Source: Minisyncoccota bacterium
GTDB taxonomy: Bacteria; Patescibacteriota; Minisyncoccia; Phycocordibacterales; UBA2100
Length of the DNA stretch: 36,946 nt
Direction of reading: 5' to 3'
Assembly (NCBI GenBank): GCA_018061585.1
Contig: JAGOTU010000002.1
Span: forward strand, 1 to 36,946
Positions 31,144 through 36,946 of this stretch are shown here, piece by piece. The notes under the pieces were generated by a model. The model worked only from the letters and a program-made list of their open reading frames with translations, was not told the origin of the DNA and made no database searches. The first letter of the stretch is position 1. Each line of letters starts with the position of its first letter. Position numbers and translations under genes: made by a program.

Positions 31144-31304
31144 TCCCAGCGACGGTCGACCGGAGTGTGAAGTTGTCCTCAATTCGAAAAGGTCTACCGC
31201 TGGACGTAGATCACTTCACCACCTTCTACATTCGGCGCGAACGGGAACATTAAATGTAGAACCGATTGTCGCTAAACACTGTTTTGAAGCGCAAACGAAT
31301 GGTC

Positions 31305-31333
31305 TTGACGACTTCGTGCACCGTCCGTATACT
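31305..31333 (+). promoter_or_regulatory. nusA promoter
   Basis: TTGACG (31305-31310), a 17-nt spacer and TATACT (31328-31333), among the best promoters in the window. It gives a leader of about 80 nt. Nothing recognisable lies in 31144-31304. Confidence 0.8.
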
Positions 31334-31345
31334 GCCCGCATTAGT

Positions 31346-31379
31346 TCCGCCGCTGGCGGACCCTTTTTTTGAAAGGGTC
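31346..31379 (+). promoter_or_regulatory. nusA leader: overlapping hairpins, possible attenuator
   Basis: Twelve nt after the -10 box comes hairpin TCCGCC-GCT-GGCGGA (31346-31360), then CCC and seven T's, which together look like an intrinsic terminator. A second hairpin GACCCTTT-TTTTG-AAAGGGTC (31359-31379) shares the first one's last two bases and uses the T run, so the two compete. NusA itself affects hairpin-dependent termination, which makes feedback conceivable. Confidence 0.5.
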
Positions 31380-31420
31380 TCCAGATTATTAACCGGAGGG
31401 ACAATTACAACATAATCCAT

Positions 31421-32764
31421 ATGGCACTCTTTGATCTCAAATCACTGAACTCTGCGCTCGAAGAGCTGCAGACAGAACGCGGTATTACCCGTGAATCTGT
31501 AATCGATGCGCTTGCGACCGCTCTTGCGGCGGCGTATCGCCGCGAATACGGCAAGCGCGGACAGATCATCCGAGCTACCTTCAACCCTGAATCCGGCGAC
31601 ATGGAGTTCCGCCAGGCCAAGATCGTCGTCGACAACACACTCGTTCGTCGTGAAGACGAGGAGGCCGAGGGTGAGGATGATCATCGCTCGCGATTCAATC
31701 CGGAACAGCACATCATGCTTGAAGACGCTCGCCGCATTAAGCGCGACGCGGCCCTCGACGAAGAGATCTCATTCCCCCTCGAGACGCAGGAGGATTTCGG
31801 TCGTATCGCTGCCCAGGCTGCAAAGCAGGTCATCATGCAGAAAGTCCGTGAGGCTGAACGCGCCTCTATAATAGAGGAATATGGCGAACGCGAAGGCGAG
31901 ATAGTTACCGGTCACGTGCAACGATTCGAACGCGGCAACCTCTATATCGACCTCGGACGCGCCACCGCGATCCTCCCGTACGACGAGCAGATCCCCGGCG
32001 AGCGATACCGACAGGGCGAGCGCGTTCGCGCACTCTTGCTCCGTGTGGATGAAGGCGTACGCGGCACGTTCATCCGACTCTCCCGCTCTCACCCGCGCTT
32101 TTTGACCAAGCTGTTCGAAGCCGAAGTACCGGAAATGGCAGCAGGCACAGTAGAAGTGAAGGGTATCGTCCGTGAACCGGGTTCGCGTGCAAAGATCGCC
32201 GTGCACTCTATTGATGACCATGTTGATCCCGTCGGTGCACTGGTCGGTCAGCGCGGCGTCCGTGTTGCGGTCGTTACCTCTGAGCTCGGCGGCGAGAAGA
32301 TCGACGTCGTTGAGTGGTCCGAGACCGCAGGCGACTACGTGAAGGAGGCTCTCAAACCGGCACAGGTTCTCTCTATCGAACTCTTCGAGGAGGAAAGCCG
32401 CGCTATCGTTCAGGTTGCCGAAGACCAGCAATCACTTGCTATCGGTCGAGGCGGTCAAAACGTGCGACTTGCCGCACGACTCACCGGCTGGAAGATCGAC
32501 ATCCGCTCAATGGGCGGCGAAACAGTTGCAGCAGATGATGGTGCAGCAGCCGTCGAATCTATCCCGACCGATGTCGAGAATGTAAGCGCCACCGAAGACA
32601 CGTTTGAAGTCGCGAAGAAAGACATCGCTGGAGATGACGACGAGGCGAAGGACGAAGGTGTCGATAACCTCGACCCGGTAGACCAGGACCGTGACGTAGC
32701 AGACGAAGTCGTCGAAGAACAGCAGGGTGAAGAAACAAACGACAAAGAAAAAGACGCTGAGTAA
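31421..32764 (+). CDS. nusA: Transcription factor NusA
   Basis: A 447-residue NusA, the RNA-polymerase-bound pausing, termination and antitermination factor. The N-terminal domain (1-150) has EERGITRESVIDALATAL-like sequence; an S1 domain follows (about 155-230, GEIVTGHVQRFERGNLYIDLG), then KH1 (about 235-300, REPGSRAKIAV and PVGALVGQRGVRV) and KH2 (about 305-372, LAIGRGGQNVRLAARLTGW). The last ~75 residues are an acidic, Asp/Glu/Val-rich, probably disordered tail in place of the AR repeats seen in E. coli. A GGAGGG lies too far upstream (about 19 nt) to be a usual Shine-Dalgarno. Confidence 0.96.
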   Translation: MALFDLKSLNSALEELQTERGITRESVIDALATALAAAYRREYGKRGQIIRATFNPESGDMEFRQAKIVVDNTLVRREDEEAEGEDDHRSRFNPEQHIMLEDARRIKRDAALDEEISFPLETQEDFGRIAAQAAKQVIMQKVREAERASIIEEYGEREGEIVTGHVQRFERGNLYIDLGRATAILPYDEQIPGERYRQGERVRALLLRVDEGVRGTFIRLSRSHPRFLTKLFEAEVPEMAAGTVEVKGIVREPGSRAKIAVHSIDDHVDPVGALVGQRGVRVAVVTSELGGEKIDVVEWSETAGDYVKEALKPAQVLSIELFEEESRAIVQVAEDQQSLAIGRGGQNVRLAARLTGWKIDIRSMGGETVAADDGAAAVESIPTDVENVSATEDTFEVAKKDIAGDDDEAKDEGVDNLDPVDQDRDVADEVVEEQQGEETNDKEKDAE

Positions 32765-32783
32765 AAAATCTCGTCATGACATC

Positions 32784-32813
32784 AGGGGCTCTGCGGAGCC
32801 TCTTTTGTTTTGA
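32784..32813 (+). terminator. Terminator after nusA
   Basis: An 8-bp stem AGGGGCTC/GAGCCTCT (one G-U pair) with a TGCG loop, then TTTGTTTTG. Confidence 0.85.
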
Positions 32814-32824
32814 GACAATCTTGT

Positions 32825-32830
32825 TACACT
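32825..32830 (+). promoter_or_regulatory. ppa -10 box
   Basis: TACACT ends 8 nt before ATG 32839, giving a leader of zero to two bases. Confidence 0.5.
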
Positions 32831-32838
32831 CCCCCTAT

Positions 32839-33375
32839 ATGAATCTTTGGCACGACGTACCACTGGGCGACAACGCTCCTGAGGAAATTAATGTGATTAT
32901 CGAGGTTCCGAAAGGATCCAATAATAAGTACGAGATCGATAAGGCAACCGGCCTTATTAAGCTCGACCGTGCGAACTACTCGGCAGCGGCATTCCCCTAT
33001 GACTACGGCTTCGCTCCGATGACCCTCTGGGATGACGGCGATGCGCTCGACGTGATCGTACTTACTACGTATCCGCTCGACGTGGGCATCCTCGTTGCTG
33101 TACGCCCCGTTGCCGTCATCGAAATGATCGATACCGGGGAGAGCGACTTCAAAGTGATCGCAGTTCCTGTCGACGACAAGCGCTGGGACGACGTTCAGGA
33201 TCTCGCAGATGTAAATTCGCACTCACTAAAGGAGTTCCAGCATTTCCTCGAGACGTACAAGGCACTCAAGGGTAAGCCGGCTCCCGTAGAGATCAAAAGC
33301 ATTCAGGGCAAGGCCGCCGCGATTGAAGCAGTAAAGAAATCGGTAGAGATCTACAAGGAAAAATTCGGCAAATAG
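32839..33375 (+). CDS. ppa: Inorganic pyrophosphatase
   Basis: A 178-residue family I soluble pyrophosphatase that hydrolyses pyrophosphate released by biosynthesis. Active-site segments are present: VIIEVPKGSNNKYEID, YPYDYGF-type FPYDYGF, the metal signature DGDALDV (67-73) and VDDKRW. Length is normal for the bacterial enzyme. ATG 32839 is the family start; the frame opens earlier, in the nusA terminator. Confidence 0.96.
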   Translation: MNLWHDVPLGDNAPEEINVIIEVPKGSNNKYEIDKATGLIKLDRANYSAAAFPYDYGFAPMTLWDDGDALDVIVLTTYPLDVGILVAVRPVAVIEMIDTGESDFKVIAVPVDDKRWDDVQDLADVNSHSLKEFQHFLETYKALKGKPAPVEIKSIQGKAAAIEAVKKSVEIYKEKFGK

Positions 33376-33407
33376 TCGTTCTTCGGAGCAATCCACATGT
33401 TGCTCGT

Positions 33408-33435
33408 GTACACCCGCCACACATGGCGGGTGTAC
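33408..33435 (+). terminator. 12-bp hairpin after ppa, overlapping the next promoter
   Basis: A perfect 12-bp stem (core CACCCGCCA/TGGCGGGTG) with a CACA loop. No T run follows. Its right end overlaps the TACTAT box (33433-33438) of the next gene. Confidence 0.6.
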
Positions 33436-33438
33436 TAT
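33433..33438 (+). promoter_or_regulatory. Leaderless -10 box of the small membrane protein gene
   Basis: TACTAT ends exactly 6 nt before ATG 33445. An in-frame ATG at 33439 directly abuts the box and is less likely. Confidence 0.5.
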
Positions 33439-33444
33439 ATGCGC

Positions 33445-33630
33445 ATGCCTACCGCCGAACAGACTCCCGCGCAGAATCAACCAAAAGATGAAGGCGCAGG
33501 ACCGATCATCGGAGCCATCATCATCGTTATTCTGCTTGTGTTCGGTGCACTCTATTTTTGGGGACAGAAGCTGAACAAAAAACCGCATCCCGACGCTCCG
33601 CTCGTGCAAAGCCAGATATCGATCGACTAG
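33445..33630 (+). CDS. Small single-helix membrane protein
   Basis: A 61-residue protein: a polar Gln/Pro-rich N-terminus (1-20), one transmembrane helix (about 22-41, GPIIGAIIIVILLVFGALYFW) and a basic then polar tail. By the usual positive-inside tendency the lysine-rich side (KLNKK) would face the cytoplasm. I recognise no function; short proteins of this plan are frequent in Parcubacteria (from memory). It lies between ppa and tig with its own -10 box. Confidence 0.75.
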   Translation: MPTAEQTPAQNQPKDEGAGPIIGAIIIVILLVFGALYFWGQKLNKKPHPDAPLVQSQISID

Positions 33631-33642
33631 AAATATTCACCC

Positions 33643-33660
33643 GGGCAGCGATGCCTGCCC
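33643..33660 (+). terminator. Possible weak terminator
   Basis: Stem GGGCAG/CTGCCC with a 6-nt loop after the small membrane protein gene. The downstream T's are interrupted. Confidence 0.4.
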
Positions 33661-33714
33661 CGTCCGTTTGATTGGACCTCTAAAGGAAAACTGTCTTTAG
33701 TTGGGAATCCGTGC

Positions 33715-33720
33715 TAAAAA
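33715..33720 (+). promoter_or_regulatory. Possible leaderless -10 of tig
   Basis: TAAAAA ends 6 nt before ATG 33727; a weak match found at the standard spacing. Confidence 0.35.
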
Positions 33721-33726
33721 TCTCCG

Positions 33727-34863
33727 ATGAATACAGAAAGCAAAAAGGGATTGGGGTCACATCCTTTTCAGAACGTAAAAGTCACCCGCGACACCGATCG
33801 TTGGGAGGCTTCTATCACCGCGGAGATCCCTGCGGAAACACTTATCAAATACCGCGAGCATGCGCTCAAGGATATCCAGAAGACCGCGAAGCTCGATGGC
33901 TTTCGGCCCGGCAAGGCTCCGGAGGATCGCATCGTTGCTGTCTATGGCGAGAGCCAGATCCTTCGCCATGCTGTAGAGCACGCGATCGAGCACGAGTTAC
34001 CTAATTTGCTCGCGGAAGAAAAGCTCCCCATCGTCGAAGCTCCGCGGGTCACGACCGATGCACCAACACTCGATAAGCCAGTAGTGTTCACCGCCCGCGC
34101 TGCACTCGCGCCGGAAATTAAACTGGCTGACTACAAGAAGGTCTCGAAGAAGCACATGGAGAACAAAGAGGATACGAGTGTCTCAGATGCCGAACACCAG
34201 GAGGCGCTCACGTACTTGCGCCGCGAACGCAGCCGCATCGACAAGATCGAATCCGGCACCGACGCAGAGCAAGCAGCCGAAGAAGCAAAGGCGATGACGG
34301 ACGCCGATCTCCCTGAGCTCGACGATGTGTTCGTACAAACGCTCGGTTACGAAAATACCGCAGCATTTTCCGAAGCGCTCCGAAACAACATTCAGACAGA
34401 AAAAGAAGTCCGCGCGACCGAAAAACGCCGTGCAGGTATCCTCGACGACATGGTGAAGGATTCTACCGTCTCATATCCGATCTCACTCCGCGAATTCGAG
34501 CTCGAAGAAATGGAAGGCCGATTGAAGGACGACCTCTCCCGAGCAGGCCAATCGATCGATTCCTACCTGAAAGAAACAAAGAAAACGCGTGAAGAACTAC
34601 TTGAAAGCTGGAAGGATGCAGCGGATAAGCGGGCCAAGGTCCGTCTGATCCTCGCAGAGATAGCTCGTGAGGAGAGGATTAATCCCCCGCAGGCCGAACT
34701 CGAGCACGAGCTTGAACACGCCAAGCAGCACTACCCACAAGCAGACCCGGAGAACCTGCGGGCGCACATAGCGCACGCGATGCGCAACGAAATGACGCTG
34801 CGGTTCCTCGAAGGAAACACCGAGCCCGTTGGGCATACTGCCGAACACCACGCACACGAATAA
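33727..34863 (+). CDS. tig: Trigger factor lacking the PPIase domain
   Basis: A 378-residue trigger factor, the ribosome-bound chaperone that meets nascent chains. The N-terminal ribosome-docking domain (about 12-135) has the signature GFRPGKAP (58-65). From about 140 it goes straight into the helical C-terminal domain; the ~90-residue FKBP-type prolyl isomerase domain is missing, which fits 378 rather than about 430 residues. The central part (about 145-200) is charged and helical, and the tail is His/Glu-rich (ending EHHAHE). ATG 33727 with a possible -10 box 6 nt upstream. Confidence 0.92.
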   Translation: MNTESKKGLGSHPFQNVKVTRDTDRWEASITAEIPAETLIKYREHALKDIQKTAKLDGFRPGKAPEDRIVAVYGESQILRHAVEHAIEHELPNLLAEEKLPIVEAPRVTTDAPTLDKPVVFTARAALAPEIKLADYKKVSKKHMENKEDTSVSDAEHQEALTYLRRERSRIDKIESGTDAEQAAEEAKAMTDADLPELDDVFVQTLGYENTAAFSEALRNNIQTEKEVRATEKRRAGILDDMVKDSTVSYPISLREFELEEMEGRLKDDLSRAGQSIDSYLKETKKTREELLESWKDAADKRAKVRLILAEIAREERINPPQAELEHELEHAKQHYPQADPENLRAHIAHAMRNEMTLRFLEGNTEPVGHTAEHHAHE

Positions 34864-34866
34864 CAG

Positions 34867-34892
34867 AAAGTCGCCCGAGAGGGCGACTTTTT
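34867..34892 (+). terminator. Terminator after tig
   Basis: Stem AAAGTCGCCC/GGGCGACTTT with a GAGA loop followed by TT. Confidence 0.9.
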
Positions 34893-34899
34893 CGTTCGA

Positions 34900-35160
34900 C
34901 TACCGACTATAGTACGTGTCCTCGTCGTAGCCGAGGAATTGCAGACCGGCAGATGTGAGCTCGATCCCAAGTACGACATTTGATCCATGGTCCCACAGCT
35001 TGAATGCGTGATGATCGTCTTTGATCAATCTGCAGAGCCCGCAATCAGCTGAAAGCAGTACTGCCCGGACATCGGCCGCAGTCTCAAATACAGTGCCGCA
35101 CTTGAACGCGTTCCCCACGATACGAACAACGCGTTCGATCTCAAGATCGTACGTACTCAT
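34900..35160 (-). CDS. Small soluble protein of unknown function
   Basis: An 86-residue soluble protein. It begins STYDLEIERVVRIVG, has three cysteines (Cys21, Cys40 and Cys43, the last two in DCGLC) and ends in an Asp/Tyr-rich tail. The LSADCGLCRL and DDHHAF segments could hold a metal, but no family is recognised. AGGAG lies 5 nt before the ATG, a clear Shine-Dalgarno that supports a real gene. Nothing is seen in the 72-nt gap upstream. It faces tig across the tig terminator. Confidence 0.7.
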   Translation of the reverse strand: MSTYDLEIERVVRIVGNAFKCGTVFETAADVRAVLLSADCGLCRLIKDDHHAFKLWDHGSNVVLGIELTSAGLQFLGYDEDTYYSR

Positions 35161-35232
35161 TCAGTCTCCTGTCAGTTGCCGACCCGGAGTATGTGCAGCC
35201 TGAGCGACCGAGTCAAGAATCGACGCGACCCC

Positions 35233-35568
35233 TCAATGGATCGTTTCGTCCGCCGGCTTCGGAACGTAGGTCAATATCGCGCGCATGATCTTACTGAGCT
35301 GTTCATCGGAGTGCGGATCAATGGTCGATTCCGGCTTGTCATCTACGTACGTACGATATTTGTCATGATACGAATTGTCCATCCACCACTTCATGACGGT
35401 ATTTCCACTGAATGGCATCGAATCGTACTCATCGGGTTTGTTCTCTGTGCGAATACGGTTCTTAAAAGCGTACTCCGCAATAAAGGCCTGTATTTTGTAA
35501 TTGGAAAGCAGCGCTTCATGCGGAAAAGCATCTATCTTCTTATTGATGCGGTCCATCGACTTTCCCAT
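35233..35568 (-). CDS. Unknown soluble protein
   Basis: A 111-residue hydrophilic protein rich in Lys, Asp and Tyr, with a central VMKWWMDNSYHDKYRTYVDD segment. No signal peptide, membrane helix or known motif. It starts 18 nt after the stop of the 35587 gene and has a TATCGT box 6 nt before its ATG, so it may be read both from the upstream gene and on its own. Function unknown. Confidence 0.7.
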   Translation of the reverse strand: MGKSMDRINKKIDAFPHEALLSNYKIQAFIAEYAFKNRIRTENKPDEYDSMPFSGNTVMKWWMDNSYHDKYRTYVDDKPESTIDPHSDEQLSKIMRAILTYVPKPADETIH

Positions 35569-35574
35569 ACAAAA

Positions 35575-35580
35575 ACGATA
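35575..35580 (-). promoter_or_regulatory. Possible leaderless -10 box
   Basis: TATCGT on the minus strand ends 6 nt before ATG 35568, inside the gap between two same-strand genes. Confidence 0.4.
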
Positions 35581-35586
35581 TCACGC

Positions 35587-36946
35587 CTAGGCGGCCCAGC
35601 GGTCATGGGTGCCTGCAGCTTGTCGCTCCGCGCGCCGTCTCATCTTTTCGAACAGACCGTCCTTTCCGTTAAACATTTTGAGCGACAGCTCATCGAGTCG
35701 CTGCCTGACCTCGGATGCGAACCCTACTACACGGTAGCCGCCGTGCGGATTACCCTCTGCTAGATGGAATCCAAAAATGAGTGCCGCTTTGGCCATCCGG
35801 CTGTTCGTAAAACCTTCGAAGGCGATTAGTGGTCGTAATTCGCCGTTATCGACCCGATCAAAGTATTGCTTGAGATCTTCATAGCCCGCGAGGAGATATT
35901 GCGTTCGCTTTTCGGGCGTATATGAGGTCGACCCTTCCGGTGTAAAGTCCATACTACCGATCTCGCCCTTGGAGATATCGACGCCGTGCTTTGCGGCGAA
36001 TTCTTCCAGTGAGCGAGGCGTACGCGAACCCATGTGCGCATTGACGCGTAGACCTTTCCCCGAGAATCGGTACGGATCAATCTCCCCGCGGTATAAATTT
36101 TCATTATTCTCCCGGGAACGTTCGCGCCTGTTTTCGCTATCACCCTCATACGACTCGTCATCCCAACGGTCATAGTGGTCAAAACCATGATCCTGCTCAT
36201 GGCTCTCGTCGTAACCGTAACGATCACGCTGTCTGCGTTGTTCGGGCAGATCAAGCGAGGAGAAATCGCCCCGATGAAGCGCGAGCATTTGACGGTCTCC
36301 GAGCGGTCGGTACTGGCGACGAGTGAAGTATTCGACCGACGCGACAGTTCCTGTCGTTGCAAGAACAGTTGCAAGCTCCTCCCTCACCCCCCGCGTTCGT
36401 ATTGCGGTGATCATCCGGTCGGCCACCATTGCTCGCGTTGCGATCGATTCCTCGTAGCGGACATCGCGCATGATCCCGCACAATTGGCGACACGCTCGCT
36501 CTATAACGCCACGCTGTTCGTACTGTTCGTCGTAGTAGTGTGCATTGTCGACTACCGACAAGAGAAGAGGAACTGAGCTCACGTCGGTTATGCCGTCCAT
36601 CATATTCAGTGTGTATTGCATGACCTCCGGAGTATCAAGTCCACTGCGCGTCAAATGTTTACAGATCGAATAGAAGGAGTCCGCAGTGAAGTGAGCCCGG
36701 GCCGTTTCGACAGGAAGAACCCCGCTGTGCGTGTCTGGTGTTCGTTCAATAAGCCGCTCTTGCGCCAGTAGGAACATATACATATCAATGTCCTCTTCCT
36801 CGGCCAATTCGATCTGTCCCAGATCGCCCATTTGTTCGGTCGAAAGATACTGCGAATACAGGTCGCGTTCTTCCGCCGCCTCTTTCTCATGACGGGCAAT
36901 TTCATGCTCGAGATCACGACTCGCGTCCTTTCGCAAAATAGCGTCA
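35587..36946 (-). CDS. Unknown multidomain protein, N-terminus outside the window
   Basis: An open frame without stop reaches the right edge, so at least 452 residues; a TTG at 36936 is in frame but need not be the start. The N-terminal ~220 residues are helical and charged. A hydrophilic linker (about 225-290) is extremely rich in Asp, Glu, Arg and Tyr (DRYGYDESHEQDHGFDHYDR and on). A more ordered C-terminal domain follows (about 310-445), with a RPLIAFEGFTNSRMAKAALIFGF segment. The TNxxMAxxAxxxGF pattern recurs in uncharacterised parcubacterial proteins (from memory). Cytoplasmic by appearance; function unknown. Confidence 0.72.
   Translation of the reverse strand, partial: DAILRKDASRDLEHEIARHEKEAAEERDLYSQYLSTEQMGDLGQIELAEEEDIDMYMFLLAQERLIERTPDTHSGVLPVETARAHFTADSFYSICKHLTRSGLDTPEVMQYTLNMMDGITDVSSVPLLLSVVDNAHYYDEQYEQRGVIERACRQLCGIMRDVRYEESIATRAMVADRMITAIRTRGVREELATVLATTGTVASVEYFTRRQYRPLGDRQMLALHRGDFSSLDLPEQRRQRDRYGYDESHEQDHGFDHYDRWDDESYEGDSENRRERSRENNENLYRGEIDPYRFSGKGLRVNAHMGSRTPRSLEEFAAKHGVDISKGEIGSMDFTPEGSTSYTPEKRTQYLLAGYEDLKQYFDRVDNGELRPLIAFEGFTNSRMAKAALIFGFHLAEGNPHGGYRVVGFASEVRQRLDELSLKMFNGKDGLFEKMRRRAERQAAGTHDRWAA

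Noticed and set aside
31769..32431. 220-codon minus-strand frame inside nusA
   Set aside because: Antisense to the S1/KH domains of NusA; no independent signals.
35176..35763. 195-codon plus-strand frame across 35233-35763
   Set aside because: Spans the junction of two minus-strand genes; Arg-rich with no start signals.

Overview
The window looks like chromosome of a Patescibacteria (CPR) bacterium, most likely Paceibacteria/Parcubacteria. This rests on four things: exported proteins built from short cysteine-rich repeats and a C-terminal domain I associate with that group, a trigger factor without its PPIase domain, ComEC split into two genes, and a minimal type IV pilus cluster. TGA, TAA and TAG all act as stops (comEC and the TraX-like gene end in TGA), so the code is standard table 11, not the Gracilibacteria code. 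I found no rRNA, tRNA, CRISPR array, insertion sequence or prophage. No species is claimed.

Layout. 1-3983 (minus strand) is an exported-protein region: a cut-off signal-peptide protein, a peptidoglycan-binding-domain protein, a glycine-rich/Cys-repeat surface protein and a membrane-anchored cupredoxin-like protein. 4101-6242 is fusA (EF-G). 6565-10205 holds small genes on alternating strands: a membrane protein, ung preceded by a 25-residue membrane peptide, an exported CHAP-like protein, a VOC protein, a DUF5662-type protein and an unknown. 10257-12194 holds rpsG, rpsL, an M50 protease and rpmB. 12268-19537 holds the ComEC-type MBL hydrolase, Fe/Mn superoxide dismutase, a four-helix membrane protein, a small acidic protein, the comEC channel, rnhA, a membrane protein, recJ and a HIT protein. 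19579-23293 holds a large exported protein followed by pgk and tpiA. 23437-31130 is the type IV pilus cluster (pilB, pilC and three pilin-like genes), with a TraX-like gene set into it in reverse orientation. 31421-34863 holds nusA, ppa, a small membrane protein and tig. 34900-36946 holds three minus-strand genes of unknown function, the last running off the edge.

How the genes fit together. PilB, PilC and the three pilin-like proteins can form a pilus, while the ComEC channel, separate MBL hydrolase and RecJ fit uptake and processing of DNA. EF-G, S7, S12, L28, NusA, trigger factor and pyrophosphatase are translation, transcription and folding housekeeping, and pgk-tpiA are lower glycolysis.

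The most striking signal is in gene starts. Most first genes have a TAnnnT -10 box ending only 5-8 nt before the start codon, which implies leaderless mRNAs. A minority, mostly genes of unknown role, carry a strong Shine-Dalgarno instead. A third class (fusA, rpsL, nusA) has a true leader that opens with a compact GC-rich three-base-loop hairpin and a T-rich run. Also notable are a 94-nt three-helix element between the pilus genes and tpiA, and a second diverged copy of the pilB 3' end beside the TraX-like gene.
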